Assembly (NCBI GenBank): GCA_937921505.1
Contig: CAKZUB010000029.1
Span: 18,509 to 82,508 of the forward strand
DNA: 64,000 nt
Source of the DNA: an uncultured Clostridia bacterium
GTDB lineage: Bacteria > Bacillota > Clostridia > Lachnospirales > Cellulosilyticaceae
Direction: 5' to 3'
Shown one piece after another: positions 27,905-37,060 of this stretch; positions within the stretch are counted from its first letter, which is position 1, and each line of letters starts with the position of its first letter. The position numbers and the translations under genes are program-made. The notes under the pieces were generated by a model that was not told the origin of the DNA, did not search any database, and saw nothing but the letters and a program-made list of their open reading frames with translations.

Positions 27905-28013
27905 TTAAAAATAGTTTATTCTAAAGTGTATAATAATTGAAAAATCTCTCCATAATATAAAATGATTATTTTCATCCATTTATAGGTATGAATGTACATT
28001 TTAGGAGGGAATT

Positions 28014-28715
28014 ATGAAAAATTTTAGGAGATGTGTATTTATAGCAAGTTTCATATTTTTATCTATAGTGCAGATCTATGCAAGTGATACCAGTACAAAT
28101 AAAATTTTTCCAAATTATACGGGCATGGCTGGTAAAATTATTGGAAAAAATGTTAATATAAGAAGATATCCTAATATTTATGCCCACGTTGTTATGCGTG
28201 TTCATAACAAGGAGATTCGCGTTGTTGGACAAAATGAAGAGTGGTATAAGGTGATGATTGGTGAGCAGGAGGGATGGATCTATAAGCAGTATGTAAAAGT
28301 TGCCCGCGCGGAGCATATTCCTTATAGTAAAATCCTCGGAGAAGAGATTGTAGACTATGGCAAGCAATTTATTGGGACACCCTATAGATGGGGAGGCAAT
28401 GACCTTAAAAGAGGAGTAGACTGTTCCGGGCTTACCCAAGAAGTTTACAAGACTTTTGATATTGATATCAGCAGAGTCTCCTATATGCAGGTTAAAGATG
28501 GTAAAAGAGTTGCAAAATCAGAACTAATCCCAGGAGACCTAGTCTTTTTTGATACTTCAGGTAAAAACAGGGGCAAGATTTCTCATGTCGGTATTTATGC
28601 AGGGGCAGATAGGTTTTTGCATGCTGATGGTACACGCGGCGTTATGATCAGCAGCCTAAGTAGTCCTTATTACACACGCAATTATGTAACAGGGGCACGT
28701 ATTATTAAAACTTAA
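28014..28715 (+). CDS. Secreted SH3b-NlpC/P60 peptidoglycan hydrolase
   Basis: This 233-aa exported protein cleaves peptidoglycan stem peptides. It has an N-terminal signal peptide (~1-25, hydrophobic IASFIFLSIVQIYA), a bacterial SH3 domain (~40-95; VNIRRYPN ... WYKVMIGEQEGWIYKQYV) and an NlpC/P60 domain (~110-233). The catalytic Cys is in GVDCSGL, the His in ISHVGIYAG and the third polar residue probably His in FLHADG. AGGAGGG precedes the ATG. It stands alone and a terminator follows. Confidence 0.93.
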   Translation: MKNFRRCVFIASFIFLSIVQIYASDTSTNKIFPNYTGMAGKIIGKNVNIRRYPNIYAHVVMRVHNKEIRVVGQNEEWYKVMIGEQEGWIYKQYVKVARAEHIPYSKILGEEIVDYGKQFIGTPYRWGGNDLKRGVDCSGLTQEVYKTFDIDISRVSYMQVKDGKRVAKSELIPGDLVFFDTSGKNRGKISHVGIYAGADRFLHADGTRGVMISSLSSPYYTRNYVTGARIIKT

Positions 28716-28749
28716 TAATAACAACAAAATAGCATAAGTATACTAGAAG

Positions 28750-28782
28750 TCCTCAGGTTATAGCATTTAATCTGAGGATTTT
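28750..28782 (+). terminator. Intrinsic terminator after NlpC/P60 gene
   Basis: TCCTCAGGTTA pairs with TAATCTGAGGA (11 bp, one G-U) and TTTTAG follows. Confidence 0.8.
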
Positions 28783-28874
28783 AGTCTATTAAAAACAATG
28801 TATATATTTTCAAAACCTTTAAGATGTGCCATAATAAACATGAGCGTTAAATTATATCTATAAGAGGTTAAATA

Positions 28875-31277
28875 ATGAATGATAAAACTTTATATAAGCT
28901 AGAATTTCATAAAATAAGAGAAATGTTAAAGGCATTTGCGTTAACAGAGGGTGGAAAAGATACGATAGATACAGTTATACCACTCTCAGATATAGAAAGT
29001 GTTCAAATCCTTCAAAAAGAAACAGCAGAAGCTATTGGGATGAGTATTAAAAAAGGAAGAATCCCACTTGGGAGTCTTAAGGGCATTAAGACCATTCTTA
29101 AAAGAGTGGAAATTGGAGCTGTATTAAACAGTACTGAAATACTGTATGTAAGAGATATTTTGCGTGTTTCAAGACAAGTGAAAAATTATCAAAAAGAAGA
29201 TCAGCATAAAGAATATATCTATGAACACTTAGATGGATACTTTGAAAGCCTATTTATTTATACGACGCTTGAACGCGAAATTGATAGGTGTATTATAGCA
29301 CCTGAGCAGTTTGCAGATGCAGCAACCCATGAGCTTTTCCAAGTTAGAAGACAAATGAGAACAGTTAATAGTAGAATCAAAGAAGCATTGCATGGTATTG
29401 TTCATTCTAATAAGTATCAAGACATGCTGCAAGAAACTGTTGTTACAATGAGACGAGACAGATACTGTGTGCCGGTTAAAATAGAATATAAAAATCAATT
29501 TAAAGGGATTGTACATGACCAGTCCTCAACAGGCGCTACGGTATTTATTGAGCCCATGGCCGTCGTAGAACTTGGCAATGAGCTTAAAGGGCTAGAAACA
29601 AAAGAGACTGGCGAAATAGAAAAAATTCTGATTGATTTTACACAGCAGATTGCAAGCATTACCGAAGCCCTTGCCATTAACTACGATAATCTCATTAAGT
29701 TGGATGTGATCTTTGCGCGCTCGGAGTTTTCACTTAAGTATGACTGCCGAGAACCTAAACTAAACAACGAGGGGTATACCAAGCTTAAGAGGGCAAGGCA
29801 TCCTCTTCTAGATAAAGATACGGTAGTGCCTATTGATGTTAGCATTGGTAAAGACTTTACCACCTTACTTATAACAGGACCTAATACAGGCGGGAAAACA
29901 GTTGCGCTAAAAACAATAGGTTTATTTACGCTGATGGCTGAGATAGGTCTTCAAATACCAGCTTCAGAAGGTAGTGATGTGGCTATTTTTGATGGGATCT
30001 ATGCAGATTTAGGTGATGAACAAAGCATTGAGCAGAGCTTAAGTACTTTCTCAGCGCATATGACTAATATTGTAAGCATATTACAGCATATGGGGACCAA
30101 TTCATTGGTGCTTATGGATGAAGTAGGCTCAGGAACTGATCCGGTAGAAGGGGCAGCTCTTGCGATGGCTATTCTTGAGCATCTGAGAAAACAACAGATT
30201 AGAACAGTAGCGACGACACACTATAGTGAACTTAAACTCTATGCCTTATCGACACCAGGTGTTGAAAATGCAAGTTTTGAATTTGACCTTGAATCTTTAG
30301 AGCCGACTTATAGACTCTTGATTGGGATACCAGGTAAGAGTAATGCATTTGCTATTTCTATGAAGCTTGGACTTGCTGAGCATTTAATTGAAGATGCAAA
30401 AGTCTTTTTACACAAAGAGAATGTAAAGATGGAAGATATTCTTGTGGATCTTGAGCAAAGTAAAAAAATTGCCGAAATAGAAAGTGCCCGTGCCAAAGAG
30501 TTTAGAGCAGAGGCCGAAAGATTAAAAGAAGAAATAAAAAACGAAAGACAAAAGATAGAGAAAACACGCAAAAAAATACTAGAACGCACGGAGTTAAAGG
30601 CAAAAGAAATCCTTAAGCAAGCCGAAATAGAGACAGATAAAGTTTTAAAAGAAGTAAGAGGTGCAGCGCGCAAAGCACAGGTCATGATTGACGAGAAAGA
30701 TCTTCAGCAAGCTAAAACCAATATGGGTCAGATGACTAAAGATCAAGAGCGTCAAATCAGTAAAAGTTTAGGTATTAAAAGTACTGTAGCTAAAAAATTA
30801 AAAACAATAAGTGTAGGCGAGGAAGTGACAGTTACTTCACTTATGCAGCAAGGTATTGTCGTAGAGCCTTTAGATGGCAGTGGTCATGTAGTGGTGCAGC
30901 TTGGTATTATTCCAATGAAAGTACATCTTTCAAATCTGCAAAAAGTAGAAGTGAAAACGCAGCAAGAGAAAAAAACAACTAAAACTAAATCTCAAAAGGG
31001 AACAGTGAGCTATAATGTCTCAAAAACAAGCGTTATTTCACCTGAAATTGATATAAGGGGAATGTTAGTTGATGAAGGCGTTCAAGTGGTGGATAAATAT
31101 TTGGATGATGCTTATTTATCAGGCTTAAAACAAGTAACGATTATACATGGTAAAGGAACAGGGGCACTAAGAGCCGGGATTACAACTATGCTCAAAAAGC
31201 ATCCGCATATAGAAGCTCATAGACCAGGAAAATATGGTGAGGGTGAAATGGGCGTAACAGTTGTAACGATTAAATAA
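28875..31277 (+). CDS. mutS2: Endonuclease MutS2
   Basis: This 800-aa MutS paralogue has the helical core, an ATPase (Walker A GPNTGGKT near 335; Walker B VLMDEVGSGTDP near 415), a long charged coiled coil (~515-620) and a C-terminal Smr nuclease domain (DIRGMLVDEG ... IIHGKGTGALR). MutS2 proteins suppress recombination and, in Bacillus, split collided ribosomes. Mismatch-repair domain I is absent, as expected. AAGAGGTTAAATA gives a moderate ribosome site. It lies upstream of a two-component system with only 17 bases between. Confidence 0.96.
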   Translation: MNDKTLYKLEFHKIREMLKAFALTEGGKDTIDTVIPLSDIESVQILQKETAEAIGMSIKKGRIPLGSLKGIKTILKRVEIGAVLNSTEILYVRDILRVSRQVKNYQKEDQHKEYIYEHLDGYFESLFIYTTLEREIDRCIIAPEQFADAATHELFQVRRQMRTVNSRIKEALHGIVHSNKYQDMLQETVVTMRRDRYCVPVKIEYKNQFKGIVHDQSSTGATVFIEPMAVVELGNELKGLETKETGEIEKILIDFTQQIASITEALAINYDNLIKLDVIFARSEFSLKYDCREPKLNNEGYTKLKRARHPLLDKDTVVPIDVSIGKDFTTLLITGPNTGGKTVALKTIGLFTLMAEIGLQIPASEGSDVAIFDGIYADLGDEQSIEQSLSTFSAHMTNIVSILQHMGTNSLVLMDEVGSGTDPVEGAALAMAILEHLRKQQIRTVATTHYSELKLYALSTPGVENASFEFDLESLEPTYRLLIGIPGKSNAFAISMKLGLAEHLIEDAKVFLHKENVKMEDILVDLEQSKKIAEIESARAKEFRAEAERLKEEIKNERQKIEKTRKKILERTELKAKEILKQAEIETDKVLKEVRGAARKAQVMIDEKDLQQAKTNMGQMTKDQERQISKSLGIKSTVAKKLKTISVGEEVTVTSLMQQGIVVEPLDGSGHVVVQLGIIPMKVHLSNLQKVEVKTQQEKKTTKTKSQKGTVSYNVSKTSVISPEIDIRGMLVDEGVQVVDKYLDDAYLSGLKQVTIIHGKGTGALRAGITTMLKKHPHIEAHRPGKYGEGEMGVTVVTIK

Positions 31278-31294
31278 GGAGGAGGGTGTTGCAT

Positions 31295-31975
31295 ATGATA
31301 AAAGTATTGATTGTAGATGATGATACCAATATCTCAGAGCTTATTTCTTTATATCTTAAAAAAGAAGGGTATCATACCAAAGAAGTATATAGTGGCAAAG
31401 AGGCTTTAGAAGCATTTGAAGACTATAGTCCAGATATTATTTTATTAGATATCATGCTGCCAGAGTTAGATGGTTATGATGTATGTAAAGAAATTCGTAA
31501 GATTAACAGAACACCTATTATTATGTTGACGGCAAAAGGAGAAGTCTTTGATAAAGTATTAGGACTAGAGCTTGGAGCAGATGACTATATTGTTAAACCT
31601 TTTGATCCCAAAGAGCTTATTGCAAGAGTTAAAGCTGTTTTAAGACGTTGTGTTGCGCAGAGTGAACCAGAAAAGTCTAAAAATAGAATTATGCTAGAGC
31701 AGCTCATTATAGATAAAGACAATTACTCTGTAACTTATGAAGGTAATGTCGTAGAGCTTCCTCCTAAAGAATTAGAAGTTTTATACTTTTTAGCAAGTCA
31801 TCCAAGACAAGTTTTTACAAGAGAACAGCTGCTTGATAAAATATGGGGGTATGACTTTGTGGGAGATACAAGAACAGTAGATGTACACATTAAAAGACTC
31901 AGAGATAAGTTTGAGGGTGATCATACATGGAGCATAAAAACCGTCTGGGGAGTAGGTTACAAATTCGAAAAATAA
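31295..31975 (+). CDS. OmpR/PhoB-family response regulator
   Basis: This 226-aa regulator has a receiver domain (~1-118) with acidic pocket VDDDTN, phospho-acceptor Asp in ILLDIMLPELDG and the switch Lys in DDYIVKPFD, and an OmpR-type winged helix (~130-226) ending in VWGVGYKFEK. In-frame upstream GTG/TTG codons at 31286/31289 lie in or at the edge of AAGGAGGAGGG, so the ATG at 31295 is the start. The partner kinase overlaps its 3' end by 49 bases. The stimulus is unknown. Confidence 0.93.
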   Translation: MIKVLIVDDDTNISELISLYLKKEGYHTKEVYSGKEALEAFEDYSPDIILLDIMLPELDGYDVCKEIRKINRTPIIMLTAKGEVFDKVLGLELGADDYIVKPFDPKELIARVKAVLRRCVAQSEPEKSKNRIMLEQLIIDKDNYSVTYEGNVVELPPKELEVLYFLASHPRQVFTREQLLDKIWGYDFVGDTRTVDVHIKRLRDKFEGDHTWSIKTVWGVGYKFEK

Positions 31976-33411
31976 GAAAAGAGTTTGTCTTTCCCACTCT
32001 TTTTAGCAGGTTAGTTACAGTTTATATTAGTATTTTAATGGTGACACTCATTTTTTTATTTAGTGCCTTTACTAATGCTTTTCAATCCTACTTTGTAGCC
32101 TATACACAAGACATTATGATTAAACAAGCAGGTAATATTGCAAAAGAATACAATAAAGTAGGATTTTATGGCAGTTCAACACAACAGGCTTTTGAAAAGA
32201 TTCTTTTTAGAATACAGGTGATGGACAGCTATTTGCAGTCTACAACGTGGTTAATTGATAGGTCTAATACAATTATTGTAGTCTCTGAAAATAGTAATCT
32301 GCCATTTGTGGATAAAACTATTCCAGATGCAGCTGTTATAAAAAAGGTATTTGAGGGCAATATTGTAAAAATAGAGGATGGATTTACAGAGTACTTTTCA
32401 ACACCCGTTCTTACTATTGGATACCCAGTAGAGATACTAGGCCAAATAAAATATGCACTGTTTATTCATACACCTATGCCGCTTATTTTGCAGACGATAG
32501 ATGAGGTTAGAAATATTATTTTAAAAGTAGTAGGGGTTACAGCCACTTTTGTTTTGATTTGGACTTATATTATTTCTAAGCAAATGACAAAACCCCTTAA
32601 GGAAATGAATATGGTTGCTAAGCAAATTGCCAGTGGTCAATTTAGTAAAAGGATAGAAGTATCAGGTCAAGATGAAATTGCAGAACTTGGACTATCATTT
32701 AATCATATGGCTACAGAACTAGATAAGATTGAAGAAAACAGAAGAAAATTCATTGCAAATGTTTCACACGATTTAAGATCACCACTTACATCAATACAAG
32801 GGTTTATAACCGCCTTGTTAGATGGCACTATTCCTAAAGATAATCAAGAAAAATATTTAAATATTGTACTTGGTGAATCGCAAAGAATGATTACAATGAC
32901 CAATACGATTTTAGAGCTTAGCAAAATGGAAGAAGGTGCAACGCCTATCCAAAAGGCTTCCTTTAATATCAGTACGATGATAAGGGGCATAGCCTCTTCG
33001 TTTGAACCTATTGCAAAGCAAAAAAGTATTCAGGTTGAGTTTTTGTTAGAAGATACAGAGCCGTATGTGATGGCGGATATAGATATGATCGCTCGCGTGA
33101 TTCAAAACCTACTAGATAATGCATTCAAATTTGTCAATGAACAGGGCATTATTAAAATAACAACAAGTCTTAAAAATGACAAAATGATTGTAGCCATTGG
33201 AAATAGTGGGCAGCCCATTACAAAGCAAGAGCAAAAAGATATTTGGAATAGATTTTATAAGGGAGATGCATCTCGTGGCAAACATAAAAAGGGACTTGGT
33301 TTGGGATTAGTCATTGTTAAAGAGATCATCAAACTACATGATGAAACAATTGAGGTCAGCTCCAAAGAAGGAGAGCTCGTTACTTTTTCATTTTCACTTA
33401 GTACGCCTTAA
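31927..33411 (+). CDS. Membrane sensor histidine kinase
   Basis: This 494-aa kinase is the partner of the preceding regulator. It has TM1 (~35-55), an extracytoplasmic sensor region (~60-195), TM2 (~197-218), HAMP (~220-272), HisKA with FIANVSHDLRSPLTS, and HATPase_c with NLLDNAFKF (N box) and KKGLGLGLVIVKEI (G boxes). The ATG at 31927 lies inside the regulator gene but has GAGGGTGA 6 bases upstream; the next in-frame ATG would remove TM1. The overlap implies tight coupling. Confidence 0.92.
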   Translation: MEHKNRLGSRLQIRKIRKEFVFPTLFSRLVTVYISILMVTLIFLFSAFTNAFQSYFVAYTQDIMIKQAGNIAKEYNKVGFYGSSTQQAFEKILFRIQVMDSYLQSTTWLIDRSNTIIVVSENSNLPFVDKTIPDAAVIKKVFEGNIVKIEDGFTEYFSTPVLTIGYPVEILGQIKYALFIHTPMPLILQTIDEVRNIILKVVGVTATFVLIWTYIISKQMTKPLKEMNMVAKQIASGQFSKRIEVSGQDEIAELGLSFNHMATELDKIEENRRKFIANVSHDLRSPLTSIQGFITALLDGTIPKDNQEKYLNIVLGESQRMITMTNTILELSKMEEGATPIQKASFNISTMIRGIASSFEPIAKQKSIQVEFLLEDTEPYVMADIDMIARVIQNLLDNAFKFVNEQGIIKITTSLKNDKMIVAIGNSGQPITKQEQKDIWNRFYKGDASRGKHKKGLGLGLVIVKEIIKLHDETIEVSSKEGELVTFSFSLSTP

Positions 33412-33583
33412 GGCTGAAAGAAAACCACTTTCAAATTTGTATTTATAACAGTATAACAAGCAAATAGACAAAATTTATTCATATTAATAGAGGTTTATTT
33501 TTACAATACTTTAACAATTAATTCATAAAATAGGTATATACTTATCATTACAAAGAATTCATTATTGTAAGGAGGAAATATGT

Positions 33584-35020
33584 ATGTACGAAGAAAATAA
33601 TTTAAATCCATTTCAACCTAGAGATGATTCATCTCATGAATCAGATCCAAATTATAATAAAGAAAAAGAATATATAGATGTTAAAAAATTCAGTGAAGTG
33701 AGCAGTGAGGAGGATATTTTTGCCTCAAGGACTACACCAGATATGCAGCAAAGACCATCCTATATTTATCAAGGACCCCCTACTACGCAGCAGACGCCTA
33801 TATATAAGCAAGAAGAAAATTTCTCACAGCCTACTAAAAAGAAAAAAGGTTCATTTGGAAGATTCATGGCAGGACTTGTTGTAGTCAGTTTAGTCGGTGG
33901 GGTATCTATAGGCGCAAGCTTTGCTTTTTTATCGCCTTATGCAAACGATTATTATAATAGTACCCATAAAAATAGTGGTTTAATAGAGAATAGTCAAGGT
34001 GGGCAGCTTGCTGGCAATATACAAGAGGGTGCTAATAGAGTTCTTCCGCTTACAACTAACAATTCGATTACAGATATTGCAAATAATATTGGACCATCAG
34101 TAGTTTCTATTAAGAATAATCAAGTTGTGGCCACTTGGTATGGCGAATTTAATCAAGCGGGTCTAGGCTCAGGTGTTATTTTTAAACAAGATGATAACAA
34201 GATCTACATTGTAAGTAATGCCCATGTTGTAGAAGGGGCCAATAGCTTAGTGGTTAATTTTTTAGGAAATACTAAGGTTGAAGCAGATATTGTGGGAGTA
34301 GATACAACAACGGATATAGCAGTTTTATCTGCTCTAAAATCAAATATCCCAAAGGAAGCCCTAGCTGATATTAAAGTAGCGCCACTTGGAGATAGTGATT
34401 ATTTACAAGTAGGAGAACTTGCAGTAGCTATAGGAAATCCTATTGATGAAGCCTACAACAATACAGTTACAGTCGGGGTTATCAGTGCACTTAATAGAGA
34501 AATACAGCTTGTAGATAAAAAGTTAAACCTTATCCAAACGGATGCTGCAATTAATCCAGGTAATAGTGGAGGCGCACTTGTAGGGCCTACAGGTGAAGTG
34601 ATAGGGATTAATACCATTAAATTAGTAGATAGCCACATAGAAGGTATGGGGTTTGCTATCCCTATCAATGATGTCAAACCGATTATCACAGAAATATTGC
34701 TGCATGGTAAAATTTCCAGACCAGCATTAGGTATTGTGGGAAAAGATATTGATAAAGACGCTGCAGCACTCTATGAGATACCAATAGGTGTATATATTGT
34801 AGAAGTAGCATCAGGCAGCAGTGCAGAACTTGCAGGTATTAAAGCAAACGATATTTTGTTCCAGTTTGATGGTATTCAAATTACAGGTATGAATCAGCTT
34901 AAAGAGCTTTTAAGTAGTAAAAAGGTTGGAGACGTTGTAGAAGTTAAAATCATAAGAGATAAGAACAAACACACGCTTCAACTTAAGTTAAGAGAAATGC
35001 CCAAAGTAATGTATAGATAG
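33584..35020 (+). CDS. Membrane-anchored HtrA/DegP-like S1C serine protease
   Basis: This 478-aa protease has a long disordered N-terminal cytoplasmic region (~1-85, Gln/Pro-rich), one TM segment (~90-115), an extracytoplasmic trypsin-like domain (~150-350) with His in SNAHVVEG, Asp in TTTDIAVLS and Ser in NPGNSGGAL, and a C-terminal PDZ domain (~370-475; GSSAELAGIKANDIL). HtrA-type proteins degrade misfolded envelope proteins. AAGGAGG precedes the ATG. The upstream two-component pair may regulate it, by location only. A terminator follows. Confidence 0.93.
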   Translation: MYEENNLNPFQPRDDSSHESDPNYNKEKEYIDVKKFSEVSSEEDIFASRTTPDMQQRPSYIYQGPPTTQQTPIYKQEENFSQPTKKKKGSFGRFMAGLVVVSLVGGVSIGASFAFLSPYANDYYNSTHKNSGLIENSQGGQLAGNIQEGANRVLPLTTNNSITDIANNIGPSVVSIKNNQVVATWYGEFNQAGLGSGVIFKQDDNKIYIVSNAHVVEGANSLVVNFLGNTKVEADIVGVDTTTDIAVLSALKSNIPKEALADIKVAPLGDSDYLQVGELAVAIGNPIDEAYNNTVTVGVISALNREIQLVDKKLNLIQTDAAINPGNSGGALVGPTGEVIGINTIKLVDSHIEGMGFAIPINDVKPIITEILLHGKISRPALGIVGKDIDKDAAALYEIPIGVYIVEVASGSSAELAGIKANDILFQFDGIQITGMNQLKELLSSKKVGDVVEVKIIRDKNKHTLQLKLREMPKVMYR

Positions 35021-35023
35021 TCT

Positions 35024-35064
35024 AAAAAGACATAGTTACTCATCAAGTAGTACTATGTCTTTTT
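35024..35064 (+). terminator. Intrinsic terminator after the HtrA gene
   Basis: AAAAAGACATAG pairs with CTATGTCTTTTT; a central segment of about 17 nt forms the loop and the T-run ends the site. Confidence 0.88.
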
Positions 35065-35144
35065 CATATAATTAGAATGAAGCATTGAAAAGATAAGGAA
35101 GTTTTGGTAGTATTACTGTAGAAATACAGGTAGGGAGAGAGAAT

Positions 35145-36083
35145 ATGACTTTAATTTGTGATTTAAAAGCACAAGAGAATATAAAAGCACAATATTTATG
35201 TAAGTTTAAACAAATTTTAAAAAATAAAAATGGAAAAGATTATTGCAGTATCAAGTTGCAAGATAGTACGGGTACAATAGACGGTAAAATATGGTCACTG
35301 CATAGTGGCATTATGCCCTTTGAAGTAGATGATGTCGTTACGATAGAGGCAGAAGTACTTTTATACCAAGAAAATATTCAGCTTAGTATTAATAAACTAA
35401 AAAAATCCGAAGAGGGCGAATATGATCTGAAAAATTTTATTCCTCATACCCTCAAAGATGTAGAAGTTCTAGAAACAGCACTTTTTACATTCATCGAACA
35501 AGTGCAGCATCCCTTTATCAAACAGTTACTTGAGGCAATTTTTTATGATGAAGTCATTTATCAAGAGTTTTTGGTGCACAGCGCTGCCAAAAGTGTTCAT
35601 CATGCTTATTTAAGTGGTCTATTAGAACACACAGTGGCTGTTACAAGGTTAGGCATCCAGATGTCAGAACTTTATGAGGCAGCCAACAAAGATTTAGTGA
35701 TTGCAGGATGTTTGCTTCATGATTTAGGAAAGCTTTACGAATTATCCAATTTTCCTAAAAATGATTATTCAGATGAAGGACAACTTATAGGTCATATTGT
35801 AATGGGAGCAGAAATTATCCATGATAGGGCAGGTCAAATAGAAGGTTTTCCAAAAGAACTAGAAACCATACTTAAGCATATAATACTTTCACATCATGGA
35901 GAATATGAATATGCCTCTCCAAAGCGACCTAAGTGCATAGAAGCAATGATAGTACATTTAGCAGACCATGCAGATGCCAAGATTAAGATGCTTGATGAGG
36001 CATTACAAGCATCCCAAGGCGATGATCTTTATGTGGGATATCATAAAATTTTAAATAGGAATATTAGAAAAGTTACACTATGA
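35145..36083 (+). CDS. yhaM: YhaM-family 3'-5' exoribonuclease
   Basis: This 312-aa protein has an N-terminal OB fold (~10-95; GTIDGKIWSL) and an HD-domain hydrolase (~155-290) with metal motif His in HHAYLSGLLEHT, LLHDLGKL, ILSHHGEYEYASP and LADHADAK. YhaM enzymes trim RNA and short DNA 3' ends with Mn or Co ions. AGGGAGAGAG precedes the ATG. Its stop overlaps the next ORF by 4 bases, linking it translationally to the split Cas4-like pair. Confidence 0.92.
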   Translation: MTLICDLKAQENIKAQYLCKFKQILKNKNGKDYCSIKLQDSTGTIDGKIWSLHSGIMPFEVDDVVTIEAEVLLYQENIQLSINKLKKSEEGEYDLKNFIPHTLKDVEVLETALFTFIEQVQHPFIKQLLEAIFYDEVIYQEFLVHSAAKSVHHAYLSGLLEHTVAVTRLGIQMSELYEAANKDLVIAGCLLHDLGKLYELSNFPKNDYSDEGQLIGHIVMGAEIIHDRAGQIEGFPKELETILKHIILSHHGEYEYASPKRPKCIEAMIVHLADHADAKIKMLDEALQASQGDDLYVGYHKILNRNIRKVTL

Positions 36084-36358
36084 AAAATAATAGTCAAAAA
36101 ATATCAGCTAATGAAATCAACCGTTTTGCATACTGCCCTTATCAATGGTATTATACAAGGTACTATGGGAGTAAAGCCCTTCAGGAGAGCTATAAAGCTT
36201 TAGAAATAAGGTCAAGTGGGCACGAGTCACATTTTGTAAAAGGACAAAGATTTCATAATAGGTACTATAGAAGTTATCGTTTGAAAAGAATTTTGCAGAG
36301 CATATTCATTATTCTACTTATAGGTATTGCTGCTTGGGTGGTGATAAGATGGATGTAG
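36080..36358 (+). CDS. N-terminal half of a split Cas4-like membrane protein
   Basis: This 92-aa protein begins with a segment that resembles the N-terminus of Cas4/RecB nucleases: SANEINRFAYCPYQWYYTRYYG, with Cys19 where Cas4 has its first Fe-S cysteine, followed by VKGQRFHNRYYR where Cas4 proteins carry a conserved G...H. It then ends in a single TM helix (~70-90). No catalytic acids are present here. The following ORF overlaps by 10 bases and carries the rest of such a nuclease. It could be one subunit of a two-chain enzyme or the product of an ancestral frameshift; both partners keep open frames and their own TM helix. Confidence 0.6.
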   Translation: MKNNSQKISANEINRFAYCPYQWYYTRYYGSKALQESYKALEIRSSGHESHFVKGQRFHNRYYRSYRLKRILQSIFIILLIGIAAWVVIRWM

Positions 36359-36888
36359 CTTTACAAATAGGCATACTTATAGTTATCGTCTTGATACTAG
36401 GATTATGTATAAAGCCACAGTACCGTATCAAACATAAAAAAGACTTAGGCGTAAGATTTGCATCGCCTATTTATGCAGATCAAAAAGGAACCAAGCTCCT
36501 TGTGGCACCCAAACTTCAGCTTCAAGGAAAACCAGATTATATTTTTCAAACATGGTTTTTAAAAAAGTATATTCCGCTTGAGATTAAAAGTGCTACGTTA
36601 AAAGAAGATATACCCCATTTAGGAGATGTCTATCAGTTAGCAGCTTATTTTTTAATTATTGAAGAAGTTTATGGCCAAAGGCCACCCTACGGCAAGCTTG
36701 TTTATGCCAATAAAACTTTTATTATTAAAAATACTTATAAAGTCAGAAAACAACTTAAAAACACACTAGATCAAATGCGAAAAATGTTAGAAGGCAGTAT
36801 CACTGTACAGGCAGAGCCTTCTTTTATCAAATGTAAGCATTGTGTATGTCAGCATACAGTGTGTGAATTTAACAAGGGGGATAATTAA
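36349..36888 (+). CDS. C-terminal half of a split Cas4-like PD-(D/E)XK nuclease
   Basis: This 179-aa protein starts with a TM helix (~3-22) and continues with a PD-(D/E)XK core: GKPDYIF (Asp), PLEIKSA (Glu-x-Lys), and the helix DVYQLAAYFLIIEE with the Qxx(x)Y motif of RecB/Cas4 nucleases. The C-terminus has CKHCVCQHTVCEF, matching the three C-terminal Fe-S cysteines of Cas4. ATG 36349 lies behind GGTGGTGATAAG; the in-frame TTG at 36334 is less likely. With the preceding 92-aa protein it would complete a membrane-tethered Fe-S nuclease. No other cas gene or CRISPR is present, so a general DNA-processing role is more likely than adaptation. Confidence 0.65.
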   Translation: MDVALQIGILIVIVLILGLCIKPQYRIKHKKDLGVRFASPIYADQKGTKLLVAPKLQLQGKPDYIFQTWFLKKYIPLEIKSATLKEDIPHLGDVYQLAAYFLIIEEVYGQRPPYGKLVYANKTFIIKNTYKVRKQLKNTLDQMRKMLEGSITVQAEPSFIKCKHCVCQHTVCEFNKGDN

Positions 36889-36889
36889 T

Positions 36890-37051
36890 ATGAAAAAAGA
36901 AGATCAGCCTAAAAAAGGATCACCACTTTTGGAGAGATACCTTCAAAGAAGTACAATGGATAAAATGCAGCAACTTGATGATGAGGCTCTTGCACAAGCA
37001 ATTAAGTCTCTTTTACTACAAGGAAAAGACGATCCGAAAAACTTAAATTAG
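36890..37051 (+). CDS. Small hydrophilic protein of unknown function
   Basis: This 53-aa ORF encodes a charged, probably helical protein (middle: LLERYLQRSTMDKMQQLDDE). I do not recognise it. AAGGGGGATAATTAAT precedes ATG 36890; the upstream in-frame ATG at 36842 lies inside the nuclease gene. It begins 1 base after the nuclease stop and ends 9 bases before rlmD, so it is well placed in the operon. Confidence 0.6.
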   Translation: MKKEDQPKKGSPLLERYLQRSTMDKMQQLDDEALAQAIKSLLLQGKDDPKNLN

Positions 37052-37060
37052 GAGTAAAGT

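Noticed and set aside
31927..32038. Later start (32038) for the sensor kinase to avoid overlap with the regulator
   Set aside because: It would delete the first TM helix, while ATG 31927 has a good ribosome site inside the upstream gene.
33412..33583. Terminator or operator between the kinase and HtrA genes
   Set aside because: Only weak, AT-only pairings were visible; nothing firm enough to list.
36349..36358. Simple sequencing frameshift splitting one nuclease gene
   Set aside because: Possible but not preferred: the second ORF has its own ribosome site and start, and both halves keep a complete TM helix at the junction. Left open as the refuting case in the finding.
36080..36888. CRISPR-associated cas4 in a cas locus
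   Set aside because: Only the Cas4-like pair is present, linked to yhaM and rlmD; the TM helices also argue against a standard Cas4.
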